A DNA stretch of 64,000 nucleotides. It comes from Lutjanus erythropterus (Eukaryota > Chordata > Actinopteri > Lutjaniformes > Lutjanidae). Position numbers and translations under genes: made by a program. Shown piece after piece: positions 24,581 through 37,050 of this stretch (positions are counted from its first letter, which is position 1; every line of letters begins with the position of its first letter). The notes under the pieces are model-generated. The model did not search any database and was not told where the DNA came from. It saw only the letters and a list, made by a program, of their open reading frames with translations. The stretch is taken from the NCBI GenBank assembly GCA_020091685.1, contig CM034601.1:40455315-40519314 (forward strand), written 5' to 3'.

Positions 24581-24741
24581 CCCGTTTCCCAGAGCCTTCG
24601 TAGCGCTACGTGCGTCGTAAGTTGTATTTTAAGGTCTCCCTTAAGGTTACGGGCTGTTTCCCAGAGTTGGGACAACCTTAAGGGAGACCTTAAAATACAA
24701 CTTACGACGCACGTAGCGCTACGAAGGCTCTGGGAAACGGG
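24581..24741. mobile_element. Perfect palindromic insertion with 66-bp arms
   Basis: Bases 24581-24646 are the exact reverse complement of 24676-24741 (66 of 66), with a 29-base spacer. The arms start cccgtttcccagagccttcg and the spacer repeats the gtttcccagag word. The outer Tigger sequence can be read across it (ttatctgg / gacgctgac), so it is a discrete foldback-type insertion. The very high arm identity suggests it is young or is kept identical by gene conversion. Confidence 0.9.
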
Positions 24742-24943
24742 ACGCTGACTGTTTTGTTGACATGCCCTTTAGCGCAGCTCCATCTAGTGGATGCATAACG
24801 CAACCCCCAGCCACTACAGTAGTTTCTATTCTATGTGCCTTATAATGCGGTGCGCCCTATATATGAAAACTGTTTTAAAATAGGCCATTCATTGAAGGTG
24901 CGCCTTATAATCCGATGCGCCTTATAGTGCGGAAAATACGGTA

Positions 24944-25515
24944 CATGTTGCAGCATTCATCATGCAGAAACCTGTCAGGTCACGTGGGAGAAAGTTTTTA
25001 GAAAGGCTTTGGAAAGTAGCATCTTCATGCTTAAAACATACATACTTTATCCAAAATTTTAATGTTCTGATTTGACTACATAATTAACACTATAGTCTTA
25101 CAGAATTTAAATTACTTAAGAAATTAATTGCATAGGCTTTCTGAGTCACAAGCAGATGACTCACACCACTAACGCATGTCATCTGCTCTTTTATGTTGCT
25201 TGTTTATTAATTTCTTTCTTTCTTTTTCATCTTCTTCTAATTCCAAATTAAGGTCTACTTTTGATCTTCAGAGGAACTGAGAAAGTACAGAGACACATGA
25301 GAAAACCAGCTCTTGTTTTGCCGTTTCATGTCTTTTAGGTGCTGAATTTTAGCGATACACTGTGTCTGAGGAATAGCTTTTTCTTAAATGTAATGACTAA
25401 AAAGAAAGCATTAACTCACTAGGAGTCAATGACTATTTATTTTTCTAACTATTTTGTTTATTGTCCCACTGCAACTTTGGGAATAAACCTTTCTTGGTTC
25501 TTTTGCACATAAAAG
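24944..25515 (+). other. kirrel3 last intron, 3' part
   Basis: No gene. A pyrimidine-rich stretch (ttctttctttctttttcatc) lies near 25210. The acceptor of the last exon is cataaaag at 25508-25515, with only a modest pyrimidine tract upstream (tttcttggttcttttgcac). Confidence 0.6.
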
Positions 25516-25992
25516 GACCCCACCAATGGCTACTACAGTGTCAACACCTTCAACGAACACCACACCAACCCCACCATGTCCCTGACTCCCAGCCAAACAC
25601 CCGATGTGGTCCGAAGCCCACCCACTGGAACTATGACTATCGGCAAGCAGCGGGTGCCCACTGGCATGTCCTTCACCAACATCTACAACACCCTTGGAGC
25701 TGGCCCTAATCGCCTGTATGACTACAGCCAGCGGTTTGTCCTGGGCATGGGCAGCAGCTCCATTGAGCTGTGTGAGCGGGAATTTCAGCGGAGTTCACTC
25801 AGCGACTCCAGCTCTTTCATCGACACACAGTGTGACAGCAGTGTCAGCAGCTACAGCAAGCAGGATGGCTATGTGCAGTTTGACAAGGACAGCAAGACCT
25901 CTGCCTCGTCCTCCTCCCACTATTCTCAGTCCTCCTCCCAGAACTCAGACCTCACCAGGCCCCTGCAGAAACGCATGCAGACCCATGTCTAA
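25516..25992 (+). CDS. kirrel3: kirrel3 terminal exon: cytoplasmic tail with PDZ ligand
   Basis: The last coding exon is phase 0 and encodes 158 residues to a TAA at 25990-25992. It starts [16 protein letters not shown], with the tandem tyrosines in the position of the Src-family target site of KIRREL proteins, and continues through [54 protein letters not shown] and a Ser-rich run. The C-terminus RMQTHV ends in Thr-His-Val, the PDZ ligand by which KIRREL proteins bind scaffolds such as ZO-1. A stretch around [10 protein letters not shown] and the AGPN in NTLGAGPN look like small fish-specific insertions compared with the mammalian protein as I recall it. The frame and stop are clear. Confidence 0.97.
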   Translation, partial: DPTNGYYSVNTFNEHHTNPTMSLTPSQTPDVVRSPPTGTMTIGKQRVPTGMSFTNIYNTLGAGPNRLYDYSQRFVLGMGSSSIELCEREFQRSSLSDSSSFIDTQCDSSVSSYSKQDGYVQFDKDSKTSASSSSHYSQSSSQNSDLTRPLQKRMQTHV

Positions 25993-28580
25993 CTTGTGGA
26001 GCCTTGTCTGGGATAAAGAGGATGAAAGGGATGTTCCAAAGAGCCATTTTACCTACACAGATTAGATGTTTTTTTCAGCAATTGGTATTTCAGACAGAGT
26101 GACTTTTGAAGCTATACAATTGGTTGAAACAGCTGGAATCAAAGCATGATTTCTTAATCTTGAGCCAACAAAAAATCATTTATGACAATCATAAATCATT
26201 TGTCTGCTTTCTCTGCTCATAAACTGACATCAAACAGTGGTTTGCTGCTGTCCCAACAATGTCACACATGTCATGCACCCGCAGAATGATGGTCAGTTAC
26301 AAAGAGAATATCAGACAAAAAAGAAGAGAAAAAAACAAGCAGTTTTTTAAATGAGAAAACTCAGCTGCCCTTCTGCTAGTCAAGCTAATGATTTGGAAAT
26401 AAGAAAATGGCTTTTCTTATGAGCATCTTAGAGGAAAAACTGTGAGCTGGCACAGCAGAAAGCTCTGTTAGATGTTAAATTCCTTGTAGTTACTACATCA
26501 CCTTTAAAATGCCAGCTACGTTAGAAATGGGTGTTTCTTTTTTATAATGTGCTGTGCATTGTTTCGGCTCTACAATAGCCACTATTTTTCAAACATCTTC
26601 ACCTCTCGCTGTATGCTTTGGGATGGATCATTCCTCATGAACCAATGACAGACTGCATGGACAAGTGGCTGTGTCATCTTGTGTAATACACACAAAAAGG
26701 CAACTTTTAGGTAATTTTGGGAGGTATTTCTTTCCATTTTCTGTCCTTTTTAAAGGACCTTGTTTACAAGAGTAGCTCAAGAGTATTGAGATCTGTACTT
26801 TCTCTCATTTAATGTGAGACACTTGCAGCTTGATTGTGTACCATATCTCTGGGAAGCTAGCTGACAGAGCAGGCTTTTCATTTCCATATTTGGCTGATAT
26901 TGTGTTTTTAACACTAGAACTCTGTAAAACCCAGCATTTTGTGTACTGTGATTTAAGTACTGAATAACAATGGGTGAAGATAAAGTGAGATTCTAGCTGT
27001 ATGACATTTCCCCTTTCTGATCTTCTGGGGACTCTGATGCCCATTGTGAGCAAGAATGAGCTGGAGACAAAATGCTATCATTAGTTGATACCTGACTATT
27101 AGATTGTTACTCAATTAAAATTAAAATAAGCCTATCTGAAGTGGTCTTTAGTGAAAATGATGCTGCCAGAAGCATTTAAGATCCAAAGGGCAATCAGCCA
27201 ATACAAATGATTAAACGTTCACCAAGCACTGCCCTCCTTAGTTACTGTTGTTAAGCCAAGCTTTCCATTCTGACATTGCACTTATGCAGTTTACAGTGAT
27301 AACACAGTGGCAGATTTAACATTGAAATTGGGAGTAATTGAAACACAAGGTCTGTGATTCCTTAGAGAAGTAAACAAAAGGAGATTCTTATTTCTAGCTG
27401 ACGATAGAGGATTTTATCGGCTAAAATAATGACTCACAAGCAGATTCCATGAGTGTACCTAGCTAATGTAAGCTACTGCTAACTCAACTTGAGCCAGCTG
27501 AGAAGTCTCCAGCTGTTTTAATCTGACACATTTTAAAACAAGAACCCTGTGAAAGTGTTTATGCAAAGTTACCTAGCAGCTGCACACATGATGTAACATT
27601 AATACTTGAAGACTGAGGATCAGCCAAGGGTGGTTGGATGGTGAAATACGGCAGGCATATTGACATGATAGATGACAGGAATACACTCATTAAGGTGGAA
27701 AAAGGAAGGTCAGGGACACAATTAGTGCAGTGGACTCCTCCCCCAGCCAGACCAGCTGGACCACGATTGCAGAAGAGAGCTGGAATAAGACTTAAACCAA
27801 TGCAGTAGAGACCTGAGACAGTGAACCACAGTGAGATGCATTGTCATCGGCCTGCTTTGATCCTGCCTCAGCCCACATCCTCCTCCTCAAACCCCCACAG
27901 AACAAAAGTAGATACAGTAGGATCTAACAGGTTTGGCTGGAGGTAAATTTACTGCAGCTAGGAAGTTAGCATGAGTTAGCCAGACATGCTAACATTTGCA
28001 GCTTATGTCAGAGCAGATGAAGACAGAGTTTAATCCATTCCCCACGTGTTCTTGTGTTTCACATTTTTGAAAGATGACAAAAAGACACCACAGTCCAGCC
28101 TTTGAAATGCTGAGTATCACTCTTCTCAGAGCCTCCTGCACACCTTCAACATGTAGAGAAAAGGAAAGCCTGATAGCCCTAGTTATGATTGATACCGTAT
28201 GATTGGACAGTTGCTATTTGGAGGTAAAGCTTAGTGAAGGGTCAATTCCAGTGTAACACAGGTGACAAAGGTAAGATAAGATTGTCAGAAAGGGATGTGA
28301 ATGGAGTGAAGAAAGCACAAAGTGGTACACTGCATAGCTACTCATGTTCTACAAATAAATATAACTGAATAGCATGGGTTGATATACTGTCATAACTCAG
28401 CACTTAGAGGTGTATTAGGGTCACTCCTACTGTGTAATAAAATTAATGTCATCACTGTCATGTTTGGCAAGCCTACCTTTCATTTGGGGATTCTGTTTTG
28501 AACATACATTACTGTACAGAAAGAAAGATTTTGTGCCAACATTGTGTTTTGATTAAAGAAAACTACAATATACCTCAGTG
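25993..28580 (+). other. kirrel3: kirrel3 3' UTR (inferred extent)
   Basis: After the stop codon there is about 2.5 kb with no repeats or other genes recognised, unlike the introns, which suggests a retained 3' UTR. The end is inferred from polyadenylation-like hexamers between 28354 and 28557. Nothing else was recognised within it. Confidence 0.55.
28354..28557 (+). terminator. Candidate kirrel3 polyadenylation signals
   Basis: AATAAA occurs at 28354-28359 and 28436-28441, and ATTAAA at 28552-28557, on the gene strand. GT-rich words follow the second (tgtcatcactgtcatgtttgg) and the third (ctcagtgttacttg). Use is not proven. Confidence 0.45.
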
Positions 28581-28629
28581 TTACTTGATTGATTTTATGC
28601 TGTTACTTGGATTTTTATTTATTAATATT

Positions 28630-29907
28630 TAGGGATGCACTGATACCAATACCAGCATCGGGTATCGGTCTGATACTGTCCTCATGTACTCGTACTCATA
28701 CTCATAAAACTACTCCGATACCCAACACCTGATACCATGTCATGACAAGTAGTTGCTCGATACAAGTAAACATCTAAAGAACTGCCATGATGCAGAGTTC
28801 ATGGCATTTGCTGATGCTTACCCTCTTTTTTTGGACGCACCGTCATCATCAGCGAGGGACTCACTGTCCTCAACATCATCCACTAATGACTGCAGCGACT
28901 TTGGAAACTGTCTGTAAAATTCCATGTAAGTCCATGTAAAACTGAAATTAAAGTAAACTAGTTGAATGTCTTGGAAAATTAATCCGGAGATGAAGAAAAA
29001 ACACCACCGCCACCAGTCTGTAACCTGCTTTTCTTCATAATAAGCTGCTACATTTTGTCTTTATGTAGTTATTCTTCACCAAAATGGCGTGACAGCACAG
29101 TACACCCAACTTCACTCTTTGGGGTTCACAACAGGGTAAACAAAACCGATGCACACATGGCACCACCCTCATACCTGTCCCCCATAAACAATGACAGGTA
29201 GGAACTAATTAGCTCTTAGACAAGAGGGATATGAAGAAGAAACTTAAATATTACACATTTAAATGTGTCATTAAAATACTAGTTAAAATGCTGTAAATGA
29301 TAATGAAATAATTATCATATGTAACACGATTTATAATTGTAAACTTAATTCTGCAAGGCCATAATAATGTTGTGAAATTATTAAACTTGAAAAAATGTCA
29401 CATACACAGTAAACTGCACAGCTTAATAAGAAACATTAAATCAGTAAAGTGACTTACTACAAATACCCTAAAAATGTAATGTGTATAGTTTACCATGGTT
29501 ACACTTGTAGCACGAAAAAGCAACAATGATTTGTTACATTTAGAAAGAGAACATCTAATGAAAAAGTTATTGTAAGGGGCGCTTGGATAGCTCAGTTGGT
29601 AGATCGTGCACCCCACGTACGGAGGAGTCCACTGCAGCGTCCATTGGTTTGACTCCCGCCCATGGCCCCTTGCTGTGTGTCATTCCCCCACTCTCTCTCC
29701 CCATTCCCTGTCAGATATTCAGCTGTCCTGTCATTAAATACACAAAATGCCCCCAGAAATATAAAATAAATGAATAAATAAAGTTATTGTAAGAACTGAA
29801 ATGGCATTATTAAGTAGTCTTATCGGTACTGGGTATTGGCAAGTAACCAAATGTAAGTACTTGTACTTGTACTTGGTCTGAAAAAAAGCGGTATTGGTGC
29901 ATCCCTA
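28630..29907. mobile_element. Non-autonomous hAT element, 1.28 kb
   Basis: It starts tagggatgcactgatacca and ends (reverse complement) tagggatgcaccaatacc, so the ends are inverted repeats. Flanking 8-mers ttaatatt (28622-28629) and ttaatagt (29908-29915) are a target duplication with one mismatch. Inside, gatac/tatcgg words recur. No transposase frame is present. A SINE inserted into its right part. Confidence 0.82.
29577..29779 (+). mobile_element. tRNA-derived SINE with 14-bp target duplication
   Basis: The head is tRNA-like: an A-box tagctcagttgg (29588-29599) and a B-box ggtttgactcc (29646-29656) at normal spacing. The body (tgtgtgtcattcccccactc..., cctgtcattaaatacac) matches the abundant fish SINE class with that tail, and it ends in an A-rich ataaaataaatgaataaat. 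The exact repeat aaagttattgtaag flanks it (29563-29576, 29780-29793). The A and B boxes would act as an internal RNA polymerase III promoter. Confidence 0.92.
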
Positions 29908-29915
29908 TTAATAGT

Positions 29916-30059
29916 GGCAAGTAGATACACTACACTACACACGGCCAAAATATTTTACTTGCAAAACTCAGGCCTTGTACTTAGGACACAGAAAAAGAAC
30001 TGTCCGCTACCACAGCTCATTTGTTCACAATCATCATCATTCATCATTTAAATACCAAT
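29916..30059. other. Unassigned spacer
   Basis: Short sequence between the hAT element and the recognisable reverse-transcriptase fragment. It probably belongs to the same retroelement, but no motif proves it. Confidence 0.4.
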
Positions 30060-30416
30060 CACAGTTACTTGTGTTATCAGTCGTAATATAGTAGTATGTG
30101 GTGAAGATAGATCAACGATTAACCTCTTTTTGCCTTAATATTTCTGAGTCTCAACACCTATGGGACTGATGCGGAATGTTGGAAATGGGGAACTGTCAAA
30201 AATCCTTATCATGAAACCCTCCTTTACTTCCTTAGCCAGCAGGGTGTCGACAGTGTGAGGTTCAGCGAGAGTGGACTGGAGGTTGTGACAGATGTGAGAA
30301 GTGTCGGAAGTATTTCCATGCTTGGATAGATAGACCAGTAGGAAAGGTAAAGGTGGAGATATGCTTGCTGTTCTCGACATGGCTGCTTGTCTACGTGTGT
30401 TACTGCAAAACACCAC
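30060..30416 (-). pseudogene. Ngaro/DIRS-like reverse transcriptase fragment, reversed
   Basis: On the minus strand the frame contains LLAKEVKEGFMIR, SSPFPTFRISPIGVETQKY and, directly after an in-frame TAA, GKKRLIVDLSSPH. These are the first conserved blocks of reverse transcriptases from tyrosine-recombinase retrotransposons (E---GF--GPF--PPF---R-SPIGV--RK-SGK-RLI-DLS-P). The TAA replaces a normally Ser-like codon, so the copy is dead. Its 5' part appears to lie beyond the L1 insertion, at 38.0-38.4 kb. Confidence 0.8.
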
Positions 30417-30956
30417 TTAAGGGCACAACAGAGAACTCAGACCATAAACCGCCTGTAACAACAAAAGAAGAAGAAAATGAATTCCATCTGATGACTAGTA
30501 GGCAAAACACACCATCGGCACCATCCCCACTCCTTTTTTCCATCATCTTCCACCGTGCTCGTATGTAGTGGTCTCAAGCCTGTTTCCATTTTGCCAGCAT
30601 GTTTCGCTGTGTAGTGGCAACGACACGACATACAGATGTGGGTAGTTGCGGACTTGTTCAATGAGCTCAAAACTCAAAACTTTCAAAACTTTCCACCATT
30701 GTTGTTGCTATTGACATATCTCCTAACCTCTGACTGTGTCACTGCATTCTGCCCCTACACTGCCCCTATCAGTCAGGTATGTATTGCATCTTGCAGACTC
30801 GTAGCATTAATTTCTGAGGACGTGCACAAACAACACTCTGAATGGATGCAGGATATGCGAGCTAGACATCATGCGTATGCGAACGCATAGTTAAAAGCAA
30901 GTATATCTCCGCCTTAAGAAGAGGCTGTGCGGCTTGTGGTGGGGCCCCCTGGTTTG
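30417..30956 (-). other. Ngaro/DIRS-like internal region, no clear domain
   Basis: Between the RT fragment and the L1 insertion site. Open frames on either strand show no recognisable motif. It is presumed to be ORF1 or spacer of the host retroelement. Confidence 0.4.
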
Positions 30957-33261
30957 CTGCAGTGGGCTCTTTTTTTTCAACAATATATTTATTGAATTTT
31001 CCATTTATTTTCCCCGAACAAACTGAATTCAGTTCAATTACAGATCAAACATCTGTTCCCATCCCCCACCCCCTCTCAAATGTCAAAATGAACAAAAGTA
31101 ATATTCAAAAACCAAAACCGAAAAACAAAAACAAAAACAAAACAAGAAAACAGATTAAAACAAGTTAAATATTGACAGTAATAACTATAATAGCAGTGTC
31201 CATGTACATGTCTTGTACATACAAGAGATAGACATTCCGACATACGGAATACACTATAGTTTTACATAATACCACACTACATGTAATCTGAGATAAATTT
31301 CCCAGACACTGACTGGTCAACAGAACCATACATAAAATTGCAGAGCTGCCTTAGGTTTAATCATGTACATCGGAGTCAGGAGAAGTTCTGTTTTGTAAAA
31401 AGGTTACAAAGGTTCCCCAGCATTTCTCAAAAAGTAATGGCTTTTTTCTGAGATTATACATAATCTTCTCTGAGGGTAGGTATGTTGAAAGCTCTTTAAG
31501 CCACAGAGACACACTGGGGGGCCCCTCACTTTTCTAGCGGATGGCAATACATTTGTTAGATGCAATTAGGGCTAGTCTGACAAAGCGGATATTGCCTCTC
31601 TTATTAACTGGCAAAACAAATATGTCCCCCAGTAATGTCAGTCTTGGGTTGGTTGGGATCTCCACCCCGACATTACTCTTTATAATATCCAAGATGGATC
31701 TCCAATACCGTTTCAGACATCTACATGTCCAGAACATGTGTGCAAGAGTCCCTATTTTCAGTTTTACATCTAGGACAGTACTCTGTATAGCTGCTGCTTA
31801 TTTTGTGGAGGCGATATGGTGTCAAGTAAACCCTGTGTATTAGGTTAAACTGTAAGATTCTGTGTGGACTGTTACAGGAGAATGACTGAGAGCTATCACA
31901 GATCAACTTCCACTCAGAGTCTTCAAATGTATGACCAATGCCCACTTCCCATTTAACCTTTGCACTGAGAACTCTACTTTCTGTAAGATTCATGAGTTTG
32001 TTGTAGGCATAGGATAAAAAGCCTTTTTTTTATGTTTTTCTTGCATCATAATATCCATTTGAAAATCCTCTAGTGGAGTAAATTTCCCACCCTATTGTAG
32101 TCTGATATAATCTCTAACCTGTAGATACTTAAAGAAATGTGTCAGTGAAAGCCCAAAGGAGGATCTCAATTGTTGAAAGGTTTTCAAATTGTTGTGTTCA
32201 TATAAATGTCCGAATGTATGTACACCTCTGTCATACCAATCTCAATGTGATACCATCCCTCAATGCCCCAGGTAAAACGGGATTAAAATGAAATGGGGTG
32301 GATCTATATATTTTCCAGATGCTTTGAAATTTTGCTCTAATCTCATGCCATATTTTAGATGTGTGTTTTATCATTGGGTTTTGAGCTATGTCTTTCTGTC
32401 AGTGGTAGGAGTAAATAAACAGAATAGTTGATAAGGCCTCTGTTGTATGAGACTGTTCAATCTGTTTCCATGCCGGAGTATGTTCTAAATCTTTAATCCA
32501 TGTCCAGATAGCTTTTGATTGAGCAGCCAAATAGTATAAATGAAAACCAGGTAGGTTAAGCCCTCCCTGTTCAGGCGAACCACAAAGAGTTCTGAGCTTG
32601 ACTCTAGGAATATTGTCATTCCACAGGAGTCTGGAGAATTGTCTATCCATGTTTTTAAAAAAGGCTTTGGGGACTGGTGTTGGGAGCGCTTGGAAAAGAT
32701 AGCGGAATTTGGGTAGGATATTCATTTTTACACAGTTTATTCGTCCAATTAGGGATATTGGTAGAGACTTCCACCTTTCCAAATCAGTTTCCACTTTTTT
32801 AAACGGGAGATCATAATTAAGGGAGAAAATTTGGTCTAATTGGTTGGGTATTTGCAAACCAAGATAACAGAGCTTATAAGTTTCCCAATGAAAGGGAATG
32901 TTTTCCCTTGATAATTCTTGGGCAGCTGAATTTAGAGGCATTATCACACTTTTATGCATGTTTATTTTGTACCCAGAGATGCACTTATAGTCATTTAATA
33001 AAGTGCAAAGGGCTGGGAGCGATGACCCCACTTTGGTTAAGTATAATGTAATGTCATCAGCATATAGCGAAATGACATGCTTTTCCTGACCCACTGTTAT
33101 GCCCTCTATAACACAGTGTTGTCTTATTGCAATTGCAAGAGGTTCAACTGCCAACGAAAAGAGAAGCGGAGACAAGGGACAACCCTGGCGTGTGCCATGA
33201 TGCAGGGGGAAAGAAGAGGAGATGTTAGCATTTGTTCGAATCATAGCTGATGGGTTTAGAT

Positions 33262-34396
33262 CAGAGGTTGCGCTAGACTTTTTCATTGTCTGTCATTTTG
33301 ACTGACAGGGTCATAAAAATTCCGTCATAATCTATTTTTACCCGTCACTTTAATTTTTAAAATGATAATAATTACATATTCAATAGCATTTACTTTTCAT
33401 TCATTTTTAATTAATATTCAGTCCGAACAAGCTGAACAGAGAATCCACACCATACCTCTTTTATCAACACCATCATTGTTATTGGGCTTTTTGAAGAAAC
33501 TTCAGCTGCTGACACTCAGCTGCCGTGACACTAGGTGCGTTCGAGATGAGCCAGGCCTGCACAGAATTGATCAGCGGTGATCGCCGCATAGTGCATGCCG
33601 GTTAGATTTGTGTCCAACTTAATCCTGACTTGCACTGATGTCATGCACATGTGGGCAACGATAACCTCACGAGATCGAGGCGGCCGCAGTTTGTAGAGCC
33701 AGATGCCGCAGCTGCTCTCCACCAACTGCAAACGCCTGGCTGTCACCTGATTGACAAGCTGACAGGCTCTGATTGGCTCCTTATTTTGACAACAAACACC
33801 ACGTGTTGTATAAAATACTAATTTTCTGTGTAATTGTAATATTTAATGCTGGACATATCGGTCTTCTGTTGTGCAATGAAGTTTTAATCTGTCAGCAAGC
33901 AGATATTTTGTGTCTGATAATAATAAGGGTTATATATATGACTTATCAAAAGAACAGTTTAGTGCTTTACAAGGCAGATAGAAGAGCAGATGTTACAAGC
34001 GTCAAAAGAAGGATCTCTTCTATTTTAACGTCAATCAGCGATCAAGAACGTACTTTCTTTCTTCAGCTATGAGCATGATCTGCAGACTACAGGTAACCTA
34101 CAGGTGATCTAACAGGATGTTTGTGTCTCTTCCTCTACTCTCTCGTAAGTCTACTGAAAACTGTCCGACTTGACTGCAGCTTTTTGTCTCCACCTCCCGC
34201 TGTGGCCGCCTGATCTCGTCTACTCTCCAGGCGAGGCGCAGTTCATCTCGAACGTACCTAATAGCTAATTGATATGCTCACTCACCACCAAGTGGTCAGG
34301 GGCGTGAATTGCAACCTATCGAAATGACAGATGACCTCCGTCACCGTTTTAAAAAAACGGTCAACGACGGAAAATATTCGGTTAACGCGACCCCTG
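33262..34396. mobile_element. hAT-like element inserted into L1 ORF2
   Basis: The ends cagaggttgcgctagac and (reverse complement) caggggtcgcgttaacc are inverted repeats. An exact 8-bp duplication gtttagat flanks it (33254-33261, 34397-34404). Both ends have paired subterminal words (tgtcattttgactgac / gtcattt). It encodes no transposase. It interrupts the L1 reverse transcriptase, hence is younger than the L1. Confidence 0.92.
33532..34260. mobile_element. MITE nested inside the hAT element
   Basis: The left end taggtgcgttcgagatgagc and the right end (reverse complement taggtacgttcgagatgaac) are inverted repeats of 20 bases with three mismatches. The outer TA may be the target duplication. 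The interior (about 730 bp) is more GC-rich than its host and encodes nothing recognisable. Class is uncertain (Tc1/mariner- or Harbinger-like). Confidence 0.65.
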
Positions 34397-37050
34397 GTTT
34401 AGATATAGTACCTGTATCAATCGTATCAAATTTGGACCAAAATTCATTTTTTGAAAGAAAGGGCCATTCTAAGCGATCAAATGCTTTTTCAGCATCAAGC
34501 AAAACGGCAATTACAGGGGACTCAATTTTTTTGGCACAATGAATTATGTTGAGGAATCTTCGAATATTATCTGAGGAAAACCAGTTTTGGATGAAGCCGG
34601 TTTGATCTTTGTTTATGAAGCTAGGGATCACATTCTGCAATCTCATAGCTATTACCTTGGTAAACACTTGGTATTCTGATGAGAGGAGGGCAATGGGCCT
34701 ATAGGACCCACAGAATTTTGGATCTTTACCTGGCTTTAGTAGAACTGTAATCAGAGCCTGTTCCAAAGTGTTAGGTAACTGATTCACTTCAATTGCATGC
34801 TTAAACATATCCATTAACGGTGTAATCAAACTAGGTGCAAAAACTTTATAAAAGTCCATAAGGAACCCATCTGGCCCTGGCGATTTTCCTCCTGAAAGCT
34901 TTCTGTGGCATCTAGAACTTCTTTCTTGGTGATATCAGCCTCCAGATTGTCCCGTGTCTCCTGCGTCACCCCGGGAATGGCAAGACCCCCCAGGAAGTCA
35001 TTCATTTTATGAGTGTCTACACACTGTGAGCAGTATAAATTCTGATAAAAGTCCTTAAAAGTATTGTTTATGAGTTTAGGATCATGGACTACAGCGGTAC
35101 CATCTCTGGCTGGGATACATTTTGAGCTGTCCTCCTTTCGGATCTGCCATGCGAGTAATTTACCACTTTTATCCCCATGTTCATAGTACTGTTGCCTGGT
35201 TCTAGCCATGGCATTCTCGACTGTCCTAGTGGTTTGCATGTCATACTCAAGTCTTTTATTGTTTAACAAATCAAAAGTAGTTTCCTTTTGTATTAGAAAA
35301 TGTTCCTTTTCGAGATTCCCAATCTCTAAGTCAAGTGTTTTGATTTTTAACTGGTGCTGCTTTTTTTCCATGAGGCATAACTTATGGTCTCCCCTTTCAA
35401 ATAAGCTTTTAAGGATTCCCAGACCATGGATGGTGAGGCAATCCCTTTATTTATGCTTAGGAAACTGTTTATGTTGTTATTGATAAGTTTAACATAATTT
35501 GCATCATTTAGCAGATGTAGTGGAAATCACCATAGTCTGTCAGTACTTGCAATGTTCTTCAGAGTTAGCACAAGCATGAGAGGAGCATGATCTGAATGGG
35601 TCATCGGTAGGTATTCACATGAGGGTGTAAGATGGATCGTTTCAGCATGATCAAGAAACATATCGATCCTGGAATAGCTTTTATGAGCATGTGAGTAGAA
35701 AGAGTACTCACGTGGTAGTTTTTGTCTTTCCCTCCAGACCTCCACAAGCTTGAAGTCTACCATTTCTTTCTTTAGTACTTTAGCTGCTTGAGTTAGAACT
35801 TGGGGATTAGTGGATGACCGATATTTAACTGGGTCCAAAACAAGATTCATGTCTCCACCGATAATAAGCTCATTAAGCAGGACAGGTAAGTGTAAAAAAT
35901 AGACTTTGAAAGAATTGCGGACAATCATAATTCAGGCCATAAATATTAACTAATGTCATGGGTTCACCAGTTATGGACCCTTTAAGTATCAGACACCTGC
36001 CTTATTTGTCTTTCTGAACATTCTCTACGTGTAGTGGGACATTTCTCCCTATCAGTGTGGCAGCTCCCCTAGATTGGGATGTGAAGGATGAATAAAAGGT
36101 CTGCCCCTGCCACTGATGTGTCAATTTGGCATGTTCAGCGTCGGTTAAATGAGTCTCCTGTAGTAAAGCTATGTCAATATTATGTTTTTCAGGAAATTGA
36201 GTACCTTTTTACATTTTGATAGTTTGTTGATGCCATTAGTAGTCCATGTAAAATACTTAAGAGCTGTAGTAGTCTTCTCTTTTATCCATATGGCAACATA
36301 AGATACAATGAAATAAGTCAGTGTCTAGACCAAGCCATGTCACAAACTTCCATCTCCCGCACAGTAATGGTAGATATGAAAATAAAAGGAAAAGAAAAAA
36401 AAAAACAGAAACCAATAAGGTCAAATCAAACCCTATCCTATTTACCCCACTTCCTCCCCAAATGAGGAAGTGCCATAAATTTAATCTTCCTGACAGAGAA
36501 CAATTTAAACACATGATAAACTTTGAACATCAAGTCATTCTCTGAGGGGTGAAAAAACCGGCCGTAGTGATAACAAAAATACCAAAGGCACTGTAACAGT
36601 AATATGAATCATAGCCAAAATGATGTTTCCAATAATGATTAATATTCCTGTTGTATTTGTGACCCCAGAAGTAAATAATAAGCTCCTCTGGGCAATGTCC
36701 AAAAGAAGAACAGTAGCTGACCAGATGTCTTGCCCATATCGATGTAAGAGGAAAGAGAACCAGTATTCGGCATCACAAAAAGAACAGGTCCAAAAGAGTA
36801 GATTTGCTGCAATCACCGTAGTCCATGAATAGGTCCAAGTTAGCTCTGTGTCATGAAATGGTAGAAGCAGGCTCCGGCAGGCGAAGAAAAAGAAGAGGGT
36901 GGAGAAAACCTCCCCGACCAGTAGAAGTCAAATCTGTCCATCAAGAGCTGACTTTGTAACCTCTTTCCCAAGATAAAAATAAAATAAGAAGAAAGTAGAC
37001 AAAACGTGAAGCACAGCCGGAGTAAGTAACCGTAATATCCATTTAGCTGC

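Larger units (their letters stand above)
24247..24943. mobile_element. Tigger/pogo-like (Tc1/mariner superfamily) non-autonomous element
   Basis: The ends are near-perfect inverted repeats of about 27 bp starting taccgtattttccgcacta; the outer TA on each side fits the TA target duplication of Tc1/mariner elements. A second copy of the subterminal motif gcgccttataatccgatgcg is found near each end. A transposase start remnant at 24460 supports the pogo/Tigger assignment. It was later split by the palindromic insertion at 24581-24741. Confidence 0.82.
31534..36250 (-). pseudogene. L1 ORF2 (endonuclease and reverse transcriptase), interrupted
   Basis: On the minus strand this encodes an L1 ORF2 in pieces. 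The endonuclease part shows IDIALLQETHLTDAEH (about 36130) with a later stop, then IIGGDMNL, SRIDMFL and SDHAPLML (35527-35928), giving the catalytic Glu, Asn/Asp and Asp-His motifs. The RT has SYRPIALLS, AVLLDAEKAFDR (34341-34859), then, beyond the inserted hAT, GTRQGCPLSPLLFS and SLYADDITLYL with the YADD catalytic site at 33053-33064. The C-terminal Cys motif SEYCPRCK-like YCPRCKTE with downstream His is at about 31740. Frameshifts near 31730, 32400, 34850, 35500 and 35930, together with the hAT insertion, disable it. Confidence 0.92.

Noticed and set aside
29577-29660. A tRNA gene
   Set aside because: A and B boxes are present, but the sequence continues into a SINE body with A-rich tail and is flanked by a 14-bp target duplication; no complete cloverleaf is expected.
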